Source of the DNA: a virus
DNA length: 28,033 nucleotides
Reading direction: 5' to 3' (one strand)
IMG/VR virus record: IMGVR_UViG_3300029981_000050
Span: 1-28,033 of that record
The notes under the pieces were generated by a model. The model worked only from the letters and a program-made list of their open reading frames with translations, was not told where the DNA came from and did no database searches. A program made the translations under genes and the position numbers. Within the stretch, counting starts at the first letter, position 1, and every line of letters starts with the position of its first letter. Below, one piece after another: positions 1 through 7,987 of the stretch.

Positions 1-366
1 AAAAGAGCAGATGTAATTAAATGGAATAAAGAATTGATAGATATAAGTAAGAGAAAAAAAAGAGCAATGAATACTGCGGCAGTAATGGCCACTGAATACT
101 TAAGAAAACCTAATATTGCTAAGCGTATTGATGAGATACTAGAAGAGAGAGCTTTTAATGATAATGCGGTTAAGAGAGAACACTTTAAATTGGTGGCTAA
201 TTCCAAAGATGAAGTTAAGATAAGAGCTATTGATTCTTATTATAAGTTGAAAGGAAAATTTGTTGAAAAGATTGACCATACTACTTTAGGAGAAAAGATT
301 GAAGGTATTAATTATATAATCCCAAATGGCAACGATAAACATAACACCAACATTAAGACAGCATGA
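1..366 (+). CDS. Terminase small subunit (TerS), 5' truncated by window edge
   Basis: The frame is open from the first base of the window to TGA at 364-366, so about 121 residues are visible and the true start lies upstream. The visible part is helical and basic, with a segment of the type 'KPNIAKRIDEILEER' followed by 'SKDEVKIRAIDSYYKLKGKF', a pattern typical of small terminases in which an N-terminal DNA-binding region precedes oligomerisation helices. Its 3' end overlaps the large terminase by 41 nt, the classic terS-terL order. In the family, TerS recognises packaging sites and regulates TerL; this role is inferred from position and pattern. The TGA stop is one of only two in the window. 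An internal TTG at 34 could be read as a start, but the coding pattern continues above it. Confidence 0.75.
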   Translation, partial: KRADVIKWNKELIDISKRKKRAMNTAAVMATEYLRKPNIAKRIDEILEERAFNDNAVKREHFKLVANSKDEVKIRAIDSYYKLKGKFVEKIDHTTLGEKIEGINYIIPNGNDKHNTNIKTA

Positions 367-1828
367 AGTCTACCAAGCTCTTCAAAGTAAAGACGAAATA
401 TTTTATGGTGGAGCGGCTGGCGGAGGAAAGAGTTGGCTTATATGTGAGAGTAGATTAATAAACTGCTACCTATACCCAGGTTATCGTTCATTTATTGGTA
501 GAGAAGAGTTAACCAGATTAATGCAGTCAACCTATCTTACTTGGATGAAAGTTTGTAAGTATCATAAAATACCATCAACTGATTGGCATTTGAATGGCCA
601 ATATCATTATATACAGTTTAACAATGGAAGCCGGATAGATTTACTAGATTTAAAGTTTCTTCCATCTGATCCATTATATGAAAGATTTGGTTCGTTAGAG
701 TTCTGCGATGGTGCTATTGATGAAGCTGGGGAAATAAACTTCTTAGCTTATGATGTATTAAATTCTAGAATTGGTCGTCATATGGTTGATATAGTAAGGC
801 CTACACTACTTTGCGGTGGCAATCCTAAGAAGAATTGGACTTATAGATTGTTTTATAAGCCATGGAAACTTGGGACTTTATTACCGGGTCAAGCCTTTAT
901 TCAAGCAAAGTATTCCGATAATCCTTTTATATCAGAGTCATATGGTAAACAACTAGATAAGCTTAAGGATGGAGTTATGAGGTCTAGACTTAAGGATGGT
1001 AATTGGGAGTATGAAGACGATAATAATTCTATGACTAGTTTTGAAGCAATAAATAGTTTATTCAGTAATACCATTAAACCATCGTCAGAAAAGTTCTTAA
1101 TAGTTGATGCGGCAAGATATGGAGGAGACTTAATTGTTTTTAGTTTCTGGTCAGGTCTTAATTGGTATAAAGTAGTTTACAAGACTAAGCAGGGATTAGA
1201 TAAAACTGCTGATGACATTATAGAGTTTGCCAAGCAAGAGAAGATACCATATGAGAATATATTGATTGATGAAGATGGTGTTGGTGGTGGCTTAGTTGAT
1301 GATAAAAGGTTAAGAGGTGTTAAAGGTTTCATGGGTAATCGTTCTCCATTAGTTAATCCTAATCCAGCTAACCCAGATCAACTTAAACAAAACTTTGGTA
1401 ATTTACGCGCTCAGTGTTGCTATAAGATGTCTGATATAATTAATGAACATAAAGCAAGTGTTAGTTTCACTGACGAGAAAGCCAAAGAATTATTGGCATC
1501 TGATATTGAACAATATAAAAAGAAGAACCCTGACTCCGATAAAAAGCTTTATATTATTGATAAGAAAGAAATGAAAAAAGAGTTAGGCAGAAGTCCTGAT
1601 TTTGGAGATTGTTTCATGATGAGAATGTGGTTTATATTAAAGGAGTCAGCTGATAAGCAAGACGAGTATCAACAGAAACCTTATGAGCCAAGTAGTGACT
1701 ATGAAGATGCAGGACAAATAAATAACAATTTATACCCAGAAAATAACAATCCGTTTATAAATAATAACGAGTCGGTGGTCCAAGATAATTATAAGCAAGC
1801 CCCATGGAATGGGTTTGATGAAGAATAA
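326..1828 (+). CDS. Terminase large subunit (TerL), packaging ATPase/nuclease
   Basis: 500 residues, the usual TerL length. The ATPase domain is N-terminal: Walker A 'GGAAGGGKS' at residues 28-36 (K35), Walker B 'FCDGAIDEAGE' at 126-136 (D132, E133), and a coupling-type 'CGGNPKKN' at 163-170. The C-terminal RNase-H-like nuclease has acidic ligands in 'FLIVDAARYGGD' (D261), 'ILIDEDGVGGG' (D315-D317) and 'PDFGDCFMMR' (D425, D428). It should power DNA translocation into the prohead through the portal and cut concatemers. The Asn/Glu-rich tail after residue 450 looks disordered. The start overlaps terS by 41 nt and the stop is 5 nt before the portal start, which indicates translational coupling. 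Function is secure from motifs; the packaging type (headful or cos) cannot be told. Confidence 0.95.
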   Translation: MATINITPTLRQHEVYQALQSKDEIFYGGAAGGGKSWLICESRLINCYLYPGYRSFIGREELTRLMQSTYLTWMKVCKYHKIPSTDWHLNGQYHYIQFNNGSRIDLLDLKFLPSDPLYERFGSLEFCDGAIDEAGEINFLAYDVLNSRIGRHMVDIVRPTLLCGGNPKKNWTYRLFYKPWKLGTLLPGQAFIQAKYSDNPFISESYGKQLDKLKDGVMRSRLKDGNWEYEDDNNSMTSFEAINSLFSNTIKPSSEKFLIVDAARYGGDLIVFSFWSGLNWYKVVYKTKQGLDKTADDIIEFAKQEKIPYENILIDEDGVGGGLVDDKRLRGVKGFMGNRSPLVNPNPANPDQLKQNFGNLRAQCCYKMSDIINEHKASVSFTDEKAKELLASDIEQYKKKNPDSDKKLYIIDKKEMKKELGRSPDFGDCFMMRMWFILKESADKQDEYQQKPYEPSSDYEDAGQINNNLYPENNNPFINNNESVVQDNYKQAPWNGFDEE

Positions 1829-1833
1829 ATAAT

Positions 1834-3846
1834 ATGCCAGTATCAAAACGATTAGGAGAAAATTTATTAAAGACAGCGCTTATACAGCTTAAGGTCTCAA
1901 CAGACTATAAGGCTAAGCGTTTTGTTAAGATTAATGAGGCTATCGCTTTGCTTGATGGCGATACTAAAAAGAAACTAAGAACTCAGTTTAATGTTCCATT
2001 GCCAGTGCTTCAAGGTTTGTTTGAAACTTTCTTAGGAGACTTAGACGACCCAGTTACTATTAAGATTAAAAATAACGCTGGTAAGAACTTCCAGGCTATT
2101 AAAGGTATTAACGAAGCTATTAACATTGCTAAGAAGTCATTAAAAAATAATGCTCTATGGGATTATAAAGACCGTGCTAGTCGTAAGTTTTGTGGTGCTA
2201 CTGGACGAGCTGTCTTAAAGTCTTGGTCAGTTGCTAACCCATATCAAAACAATTTGGAATGTGTTGACCCTCAGGAGTTCCATTGTCAACCTAAAGGTGG
2301 TGGCATTTTAGAGCGCCATTTGTTCTGTGGAGAAGAGGGCATCTTTAAAACCAAAGATGAATTAACTAAAGGCGCAGAGGACGATTACTACATTAAAGAG
2401 AATGTGGACGAACTGTTAACAATCATTGGCGACAATGAATACCAACAGAAATTAAGTGAGGCCAATGAAGCTAGTATGACTCGCTTTAAGTCTTTAGGGT
2501 TAGACCCTGACTCTAATAATTATGTTGGAGAAGTTACTGTTAACCTTTGCGAGTGGAATTTAACTAAATACGGTAAGAGATACCATTTACTATTTGACCC
2601 TTGGAATAAGATTTTATTAAAAGCTGATGAGTTGAAAGACTTAGAACCATCTGGCTTATACCCTTATACTTCTTACGCTACTCACGAAGATATTAAGGTT
2701 TTCTGGTCAACTTCAATGTTGGCTGACATCTTAATGCCTATTGCTAAGTCCATCATTGATTTGTTTAATCAAGACTTAACCAATAGACAGAAGAGAATGA
2801 TGAACGCCAAGTTGTATGATAAGGACATGATCAAGAACGTGGCCAAGCTCGATGAAGCTCAAAGCCGTCCTGATTGTTTAGTCCCTGTTGATACATTTGG
2901 CGGAGCAAGACGTTTGAGTGAGGCTACATATGCCTTTCAAACCCCTGAAATGTCAGGCACAGTCGATTTAATCTCTTGGCTTGATGAATTTACAGGAAAA
3001 GCTACAGGTATCTACCAGAACGCTCCTAGCAAGGGGGGAAAGAAGAATAATAACATCGTCTACGCTGAAATTCAGCAAATGACTAAGAGAGTAGATTATC
3101 GCTCCCACTCCTATCAAGAATGTTGGGGCCAAGTCGCTCTTCGCTTCATTTCTGGACTTAAAGAAAACTTAACTGATAAAGAAGCTTTAGATATGTTGGG
3201 TCCTGAACTTGGTTTCGACTTTGTTAAACAATTAAAAGAAGTTCGGATTGACAAAGATGATATTGAAATTATATCAACTAAAGAACAAGCCCAGGAAGAT
3301 GCTTTACGTAAAGCTCAAAAGGAAAAGGCGTTAAGTTTATTAGGACAAGACCCTGGAATTAATCCTGACTGGAAAAGACGACATTTACTATCGGACATTG
3401 GAGGTTTTGAACAAGACGAAATTGATGATGCTTTAGATATTCGAGGTCAAGGTAAGGAGCAAGACCAACTTAGTTCTGCAGATGATGCTATTAAAGATTT
3501 GATTAAAGGAAAAGAGCCAGAAGTTTGTTGGCACGCTACTACGATATTTTTAAGAAAGATTATGGACTTTGCCGTTGGTCATAAACTGTCACTCGATGAT
3601 AAATTCCCTAAATTTATTCAATTTGCTGAAAAGCACAACGAAATAGTAATGGAGAATATGATGCAACTCGCACTGAGAACCAAAGCTTATCAACCACCAG
3701 CTCAGCCAGGAGCCACCCCTCCTAACCAACCAGGTGCTCCTACCGGAGCCCCAGGAGCACCTGATGGCGGAGGATTTGCCCAAAAGACACCCGAGCCAAC
3801 AATGGGAGGTGGCCAACCCACTCCCGTAGAAGTTTCACAACGATAA
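1834..3846 (+). CDS. Portal protein
   Basis: 670 residues immediately after terL, the expected portal position, and in the size range of podovirus (P22-like) portals. Portals form the dodecameric ring at the capsid vertex that docks TerL and later the tail. Residues around 45-130 ('LRTQFNVPLPVLQGLFETFLGDLDDPV', shown here in part as 'LPVLQGLFETFLGDLDDP') and the central region fit portal clip/wing sequences, and a long helical C-terminal half follows. The last ~50 residues are Pro/Gly-rich ('PGAPTGAPGAPDGGG') and probably flexible, like the disordered C-terminal extensions of some long portals. There is no strict signature motif, so the call rests on order, length and general pattern. Start context is 'aataatATG'. 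Confidence 0.85.
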   Translation: MPVSKRLGENLLKTALIQLKVSTDYKAKRFVKINEAIALLDGDTKKKLRTQFNVPLPVLQGLFETFLGDLDDPVTIKIKNNAGKNFQAIKGINEAINIAKKSLKNNALWDYKDRASRKFCGATGRAVLKSWSVANPYQNNLECVDPQEFHCQPKGGGILERHLFCGEEGIFKTKDELTKGAEDDYYIKENVDELLTIIGDNEYQQKLSEANEASMTRFKSLGLDPDSNNYVGEVTVNLCEWNLTKYGKRYHLLFDPWNKILLKADELKDLEPSGLYPYTSYATHEDIKVFWSTSMLADILMPIAKSIIDLFNQDLTNRQKRMMNAKLYDKDMIKNVAKLDEAQSRPDCLVPVDTFGGARRLSEATYAFQTPEMSGTVDLISWLDEFTGKATGIYQNAPSKGGKKNNNIVYAEIQQMTKRVDYRSHSYQECWGQVALRFISGLKENLTDKEALDMLGPELGFDFVKQLKEVRIDKDDIEIISTKEQAQEDALRKAQKEKALSLLGQDPGINPDWKRRHLLSDIGGFEQDEIDDALDIRGQGKEQDQLSSADDAIKDLIKGKEPEVCWHATTIFLRKIMDFAVGHKLSLDDKFPKFIQFAEKHNEIVMENMMQLALRTKAYQPPAQPGATPPNQPGAPTGAPGAPDGGGFAQKTPEPTMGGGQPTPVEVSQR

Positions 3847-3850
3847 CTTT

Positions 3851-4189
3851 ATGATGGAAGTCAAGAAAAAACTTAATACACTTCGAAAGCGAGAGGACTG
3901 GGATTCAAGTGCGTTGGCCGTATTCAATGAATGGGACAAGCAACTTGATGAGCTCGAACTAGAAAAAAACTATTTAGAACTTCCTCAATCAATTGCGATC
4001 GCAAATCAATTGGTCGATAAGTTACAAAACATTCACGAGGAATTGCTTACTAATCGAACAATGTCAGTAGACCAAAGAGAAAGTTTGTTTAACTTAAAAG
4101 ATTTAACAGAAATGTTATTGTCACATTATTCTTTAGAAGAAAATAATAAAAAAATCTCTTCCATTGAGAAAGAGATAGAAGCTAATTAA
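3851..4189 (+). CDS. Small helical head-region protein of unknown function
   Basis: 112 residues, strongly charged and predicted helical (many Lys/Glu/Leu heptad-like positions, for example 'QLDELELEKNYLEL'). It lies 4 nt after the portal stop and 6 nt before the next gene, so it is co-translated with head genes. An ATGATG at 3851 gives two possible start codons one codon apart. I do not recognise a family. The placement between portal and scaffold suggests a head assembly or minor structural role, but nothing in the sequence proves it. Confidence 0.75.
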   Translation: MMEVKKKLNTLRKREDWDSSALAVFNEWDKQLDELELEKNYLELPQSIAIANQLVDKLQNIHEELLTNRTMSVDQRESLFNLKDLTEMLLSHYSLEENNKKISSIEKEIEAN

Positions 4190-4195
4190 AATTAT

Positions 4196-4456
4196 ATGAT
4201 TAAGCCAATTAAAAAACCAAACGCTGGTGTTGCTAAAATGGGTTCTAAAGGAGCCGTTCCAACCAAAGCAAAAGAAATGGTAAAGCAAGTTACAGGTGGT
4301 AAGAGAGTTATGCGCGGTATGAAAGCTCCAATGACTAAAAATGGCGTTAAACCAAACATTCCTATTATGGATAGCTCTGGCCCAGATGACCGCACAGGTT
4401 CAATGACCGGTGCTCCATCTCCAGCAGAAAGAGCTAAGTTAAAGTTTAAAGATTAA
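4196..4456 (+). CDS. Small basic Gly/Lys/Met-rich protein, unknown function
   Basis: 86 residues with a strong positive charge, rich in Lys, Gly, Pro and Met, and low in predicted structure ('KMGSKGAVPTKAKEMVKQ', 'GGKRVMRGMKAPMTKNG'). A basic disordered protein in the head region could bind DNA or a head surface, but no family is recognised. The spacing (6 nt after the previous stop; start in 'aattatATG') supports a real gene. Codon use matches its neighbours. Confidence 0.65.
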   Translation: MIKPIKKPNAGVAKMGSKGAVPTKAKEMVKQVTGGKRVMRGMKAPMTKNGVKPNIPIMDSSGPDDRTGSMTGAPSPAERAKLKFKD

Positions 4457-4468
4457 TTTATAAACTAA

Positions 4469-4500
4469 TTACAACTAATAGTTACAACTAATAGTTACAA
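4469..4500 (+). repeat. 13-bp tandem repeat, about 2.5 copies
   Basis: The unit 'ttacaactaatag' occurs at 4469-4481 and 4482-4494 and again in part at 4495-4500, ending four bases before the ATG at 4505. It fills most of the short gap between two head genes. It may be slippage or a regulatory repeat. Confidence 0.85.
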
Positions 4501-4504
4501 AAGT

Positions 4505-4816
4505 ATGTCCGTAAAAGTATTTCACAAAGTAGCCGTTCCAACTCACGGCATGGTAAGAGAATTTAGCGAAGAGTTACATGGTAAAGATTATAAGGAAATT
4601 GCTAAGAGTTATGTAGCAAACTATCCTCATAATATTGCATCTGTTGAGGGTTTAGATATTAAACCAGCTAAGTTAGATGCTACTGGAAAAGAATTGTCAG
4701 CTAGAGATTTATTAAAGGCAAAGGCTGAGTCTCTAGGTATTCCATTCGCAGCGAATATTTCTACTGCTAATTTAACCGCTTTAGTTGAAGCTAAAGAGGC
4801 CGAAGAAGCTAAGTAG
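4505..4816 (+). CDS. Small head-region protein with HeH/SAP-like C-terminal helix-turn-helix
   Basis: 103 residues. The N-terminal half is of unknown type ('VFHKVAVPTHGMVREFSEEL'). The C-terminal ~35 residues ('ARDLLKAKAESLGIPFAANI' then 'STANLTALVEAKEAEEAK') match the pattern 'L..KA..LGI......T...L...IE' of HeH/LEM/SAP-like minidomains, which often sit at the C-terminus of small phage head or fibre proteins. The domain is thought to mediate DNA or protein contacts. Position before the scaffold supports a minor virion or head-completion role. The start is in A-rich sequence with no Shine-Dalgarno. Domain call by eye only. Confidence 0.65.
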   Translation: MSVKVFHKVAVPTHGMVREFSEELHGKDYKEIAKSYVANYPHNIASVEGLDIKPAKLDATGKELSARDLLKAKAESLGIPFAANISTANLTALVEAKEAEEAK

Positions 4817-4937
4817 TTTTAGATATTAGTTTGGCGTTTCCACTCGCCTGTCGCAAGACGAAACAAGGATTTGAGGGCGTTTACCTCATTGTTAATAAAT
4901 AAACTGCGCTTCACACTGCGCATTAAAAAGGAATTAT
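4817..4937 (+). other. Hairpin-rich 121-nt noncoding leader before scaffold/capsid genes
   Basis: No convincing ORF. Four short potential hairpins follow one another: GGCG/CGCC near 4832-4847, GTC-GCAA-GAC (a GNRA-type tetraloop) near 4850-4859, TGAGG/CCTCA (4872-4876 with 4884-4888) and TGCGC/GCGCA (4905-4909 with 4918-4922). The stretch is more GC-rich than its surroundings. It then gives way to 'aaaaaggaattatATG', one of the few starts here with a Shine-Dalgarno-like AAGGA. It is likely a 5' leader or processing region controlling the scaffold and capsid genes. Confidence 0.45.
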
Positions 4938-5858
4938 ATGGGTAAAGAATTAGATGAGATGGAAAAAGATGCCTTAGAGTTAGGTATAACTACTGAGGAT
5001 GACGAAGAAGAGTCCGAAGAGGAAGAGGAATCCGAGGAGGAATCCGATGAAGAAGAATCTCAATTCGAGGACGATGAGGAAGAAGAGGAGGAAGAGGAAT
5101 CCGAGGAGGAGGAAGATTCCAAATCTAAAAAACCAAAGGGAAGTATTTACAAGGAATTTAACCAAATCCGTAAAGAAAATCGACAATTCCAAAAAGAAAA
5201 AGAGGAATGGGAAGCGGAAAAGGCTGGGCTACTTGAAAAGTCATCTAAATTTGATGCCTTAGAGAATGGCAAAGTCGAGGAAGAGAAAATTAGAGAAGCT
5301 GCTAAAGAGTTAGCTGGCGAAGATGCTTCGGAAGAAACATTAATCGCCACTGAAAAGCAAATCAGAGCTCTATCAAAGATTTTCTCTAAACCTGCTACCG
5401 CTGCTAACGAACAAGAAATCGAGTCTATTAAAGAAAAACTTGCCGTCACTGAGGATGAAAAGTTATTCCAAACAGACTGGAAAGAGTTTGAAAGCACCAC
5501 CCTCCGCAGTGAGTTTAAAGGAGCGAGCAGGGAACAAATCGAACAAGCCCAAAAGGCTATGGATGATTTGGCCCACGCACCTCAATTCGCTGATAAGGAA
5601 TTTGATTATGTCTACTTCAAAAACAAAGCTATCTTTCAAGAAATCTTAAAGTCACGACCATCTAGAACTTTTGAGTCTAGGGATAATTACTTAGAAGATA
5701 GGGAAGAAAAACCTAACTTAGAAGAAAAATATAAGGGCCGTCACGCTAAAGATATTCCTATCCGTGATTTAGAAAAGATGGATAGAGAAATGGACGAACA
5801 AGCTCGTCAAGAAGAAGAATCTGATGGATGGAAAATTCAAAATCCAAGTAGAACTTAA
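4938..5858 (+). CDS. Scaffolding-like protein, highly acidic
   Basis: 306 residues directly upstream of the capsid gene, the usual scaffold position. Residues ~20-60 are almost only Glu, Asp and Ser. A charged coiled-coil region follows ('EFNQIRKENRQFQKEKEEWE' covers part), then a helical C-terminal half with a basic patch ('RSEFKGASREQIEQAQKAMD'). This acidic N-terminus plus helical C-terminus fits scaffolds, which fill the prohead and bind coat subunits by a C-terminal helix. AAGGA lies five bases before the ATG, a better ribosome site than most genes here have. Homology cannot be tested by eye; the call is by position and composition. An acidic DNA-mimic or internal protein would be the alternative. 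Confidence 0.7.
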   Translation: MGKELDEMEKDALELGITTEDDEEESEEEEESEEESDEEESQFEDDEEEEEEEESEEEEDSKSKKPKGSIYKEFNQIRKENRQFQKEKEEWEAEKAGLLEKSSKFDALENGKVEEEKIREAAKELAGEDASEETLIATEKQIRALSKIFSKPATAANEQEIESIKEKLAVTEDEKLFQTDWKEFESTTLRSEFKGASREQIEQAQKAMDDLAHAPQFADKEFDYVYFKNKAIFQEILKSRPSRTFESRDNYLEDREEKPNLEEKYKGRHAKDIPIRDLEKMDREMDEQARQEEESDGWKIQNPSRT

Positions 5859-5885
5859 TTTTGGTATTAATTAAATAATACCCTG

Positions 5886-5907
5886 TCAACTAACTAAGTT
5901 TAGTTGA
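5886..5907 (+). other. Hairpin in the capsid-gene leader
   Basis: An 8-bp perfect stem (5886-5893 'TCAACTAA' with 5900-5907 'TTAGTTGA') encloses a six-base loop. It can be extended by a G-T and a T-A pair. There is no U-tract, so it is not a standard terminator. It ends 15 nt before the presumed ATC start and could stabilise the capsid mRNA or influence initiation. Confidence 0.5.
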
Positions 5908-5922
5908 TACAAACCCAAACAT

Positions 5923-7299
5923 ATCGCAAACACATATTCGTTACAACAAGTATGGGAACGAAAGTTCGAAGTTTCCCATTACAAAAAGCCATTATTTAGA
6001 GCTTTTTCAGTTGAAAAATTCACTCCAGGTTTAGAAATGGGTGCAACTTTCAACCGTCAATTCGCTTCTGATTTAGCGGTTAATTCTATGGGTGCCAATG
6101 GTTCCTATAGTGTTCAATCTTTCACTAACAGCAACGAGTCCGGTGTTGTTAATATCAAAGATGAAGCATCCTACCAAATTGTAGAATGGCAAAAAATGCA
6201 AGACCACTTAAAGAGTCAAACTAAGTATGCTGAAAAGGCTGCTAACGCTCTTTGGTTACAGGTTGATGCAGAAGCTCTATTCGCAATGCAACAGGGTGCT
6301 GCTAGTTATATTGATGATGCTGTTTTAAACCCAGCAGGTGGTGTAGCTGGTAAGCCAATCGCTTTAGGTATTAACAATGTTATGCCTATCTTTACTACTG
6401 CTATTCAAATCTTCCAGTTAGCTAATGTAGTTTATGATCCAAATAAGAGTTTAAAGAGTGATGTTAAGTTAGAAACTATCTCTGATGCTTTATGCGCAGC
6501 GATTACTCCTCAACTTTACACAACTTTACTTCAATATATTGGTGGGAAAACTACTGTTTTAGGAGATACTATTTCCCGCAATGGTCATGCTGGTTTATTC
6601 ATGGGACATAACCTATTCACAGGTAACACTTTACCTTGGGAGGGTGTATTAAATGTTGGTGCTACAAACCCATCAGATGGCGATACTATTACTTTATTAA
6701 GTGGTGTTTCCGTTAAAGGAGTTTCTCAGGCTTTAACATTTACTTTCAAATCCACTCTAGGAGCTACTGCAGGTAATGTTAAAATCGGAACTGCTATTGC
6801 TGACACGGTTGCTAATTTAGTAGCTGCTTTAAATGCTCCTTACACAACTATTGCTGAAACTGCTACTACTGGTTTTGCTCCATTTGTTAAGGCTTCATTA
6901 ACTACAGCTCAAATCAGACTATTAAGAAACATCTATGCTGTTCAAACTGCTAGTGCTTCTTTAGGTGCCGCTTCTAACGCTGCTGGAACTTATGTTGATT
7001 TGTTCGTTAAAGGACAAGGAAACATCCCAGTCGCTAATGTAGCCGCTTCTAATGGTGCTGCTTGGGGTTATCAATGTCAGCATTTACTTTTCGCTACTTC
7101 TCAATCCGTATCTTTATTGATGCAGAAAGAAGTTCACTTATATGAAAACCCAGTATCAGGACAAGTCGCTCATGACTTTGTTTTCTGGGATTTGTATGGT
7201 GTTAAAGTATTCACTGACCAATCCTATCAAATCATTGATGTTAAGATTGACAGCTCTTCTTATGGTGCTGCAGGCTCATCCCCAATGGTATCTTTCTAA
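5923..7299 (+). CDS. Major capsid protein, apparent ATC start codon
   Basis: The first ATG in frame is at 6037, but the frame is open and protein-like for 38 codons above it, beginning 'ATC GCA AAC ACA TAT'. Residues encoded there ('ANTYSLQQVWERKFEVSHY', then 'KKPLFRAFSVEKFTPG') look like a capsid N-terminal arm and run straight into 'FNRQFASDLAVNSMG'. No ATG, GTG, TTG or CTG exists between the in-frame TGA (5905-5907) and 6037. From ATC the protein has 458 residues. The fold appears HK97/P22-like: N-arm, helical P-domain region, then an inserted beta domain (about residues 249-388, containing 'LTFTFKSTLGATAGNVKIG'), then a C-terminal strand region. It forms the icosahedral shell and follows the scaffold gene, as expected. 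Gene identity is strong; the start codon is unresolved. Confidence 0.85.
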   Translation: MANTYSLQQVWERKFEVSHYKKPLFRAFSVEKFTPGLEMGATFNRQFASDLAVNSMGANGSYSVQSFTNSNESGVVNIKDEASYQIVEWQKMQDHLKSQTKYAEKAANALWLQVDAEALFAMQQGAASYIDDAVLNPAGGVAGKPIALGINNVMPIFTTAIQIFQLANVVYDPNKSLKSDVKLETISDALCAAITPQLYTTLLQYIGGKTTVLGDTISRNGHAGLFMGHNLFTGNTLPWEGVLNVGATNPSDGDTITLLSGVSVKGVSQALTFTFKSTLGATAGNVKIGTAIADTVANLVAALNAPYTTIAETATTGFAPFVKASLTTAQIRLLRNIYAVQTASASLGAASNAAGTYVDLFVKGQGNIPVANVAASNGAAWGYQCQHLLFATSQSVSLLMQKEVHLYENPVSGQVAHDFVFWDLYGVKVFTDQSYQIIDVKIDSSSYGAAGSSPMVSF

Positions 7300-7327
7300 C
7301 CTTTAATTAACTTAATTTTTAATCTAT

Positions 7328-7921
7328 ATGAATAAAAATAAAATCTTAATTGGGTTAGTAGCTTTAGTAATCGGTGCTGTGTTTGGTTTTTCCATCCACG
7401 GCGCTGGGGTTGCTAATCTAGGCACCCAAGTGCAAAACGAAGCATTTAATTTCACAAGTGGTATCAATGTAGGCTCGACTAACCAGTTAGCTGTTAGTTC
7501 AGCTGGTGCTGTTTCTACTACTGGTGCAATTACTTCCACAGGTTTAATAACTGCTAATAATCTAGTTCAAGGTGGACCTAGTTCTGTATTATCAATTGCA
7601 ACATCTTCAACCGCTTATACTTTAACAGCGGCTCAAGGTTGTTCTGCTTCTACATTTATTTCTACACCTCTAGCTGGTGCATTAACTGTGACTTTACCTG
7701 CCACATCGACATTATTCACTACTTGTTTAACGTCTGTCGGTCAGTTTGCAGAAAACAATATAAACTCTGTTGGAACTTCGACAACTATTGCTGCTGGTGC
7801 TGGTGGAACACTCGGTTATACTTCGAGTGCGACTATCGCCGCTGGTAAATATGGTTTATTAAGAGTAGTAAGAGATACCGCTAATACTTATAAAGCGTAT
7901 TTAGTAAATATTACGAACTAA
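7328..7921 (+). CDS. Exported Ser/Thr/Ala-rich virion-like or fibre-like protein
   Basis: 197 residues with an N-terminal signal: basic 'MNKNK' followed by a hydrophobic run ('ILIGLVALVIGAVFGF'). The mature part is low-complexity beta-type ('STTGAITSTGLITANNLVQG') like fibre stalk sequences, then a globular C-terminal ~100 residues ending 'YGLLRVVRDTANTYKAYLVN'. Two cysteines ('QGCSAS', 'FTTCLT') could pair outside the cytoplasm. It lies between the capsid gene and further fibre-like genes, so it is probably a fibre or decoration protein, yet a secretion signal is not expected for a protein assembled in the cytoplasm. Family not recognised beyond the repeat style. Confidence 0.75.
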   Translation: MNKNKILIGLVALVIGAVFGFSIHGAGVANLGTQVQNEAFNFTSGINVGSTNQLAVSSAGAVSTTGAITSTGLITANNLVQGGPSSVLSIATSSTAYTLTAAQGCSASTFISTPLAGALTVTLPATSTLFTTCLTSVGQFAENNINSVGTSTTIAAGAGGTLGYTSSATIAAGKYGLLRVVRDTANTYKAYLVNITN

Positions 7922-7933
7922 TCGAATTTTCTT

Positions 7934-7956
7934 AGGTGGGCGGAACTCCGCCCCCT
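7934..7956 (+). other. GC-rich intergenic hairpin without U-tract
   Basis: GGGCGG (7938-7943) pairs with CCGCCC (7948-7953) around the loop AACT. The stem continues with AGG/CCT across one bulged T. In such AT-rich DNA this is a very stable structure. What follows is 'tatagag' rather than a T-run, so it is a weak terminator at best. A pause, processing or mRNA-stability site between 7328-7921 and 7988-8377 is more likely. Confidence 0.55.
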
Positions 7957-7987
7957 TATAGAGAATTTAATTAATAATCTAAAAAAT

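Noticed and set aside
4980-5500. ORFs antisense and alternate-frame to the scaffold gene
   Set aside because: They arise from the Glu/Lys-rich codon pattern and encode low-complexity Leu/Phe/Ser or Arg-rich peptides.
5872-5922. Alternative code (TGA as sense) linking the capsid frame upstream
   Set aside because: Reading TGA 5905 through only reaches TAA at 5872-5874 with no start codon, and all other genes are intact under the standard code.
6037-6039. ATG 6037 as the capsid start
   Set aside because: It would remove 38 protein-like codons including an arm typical of capsids; upstream context favours a start at 5923.
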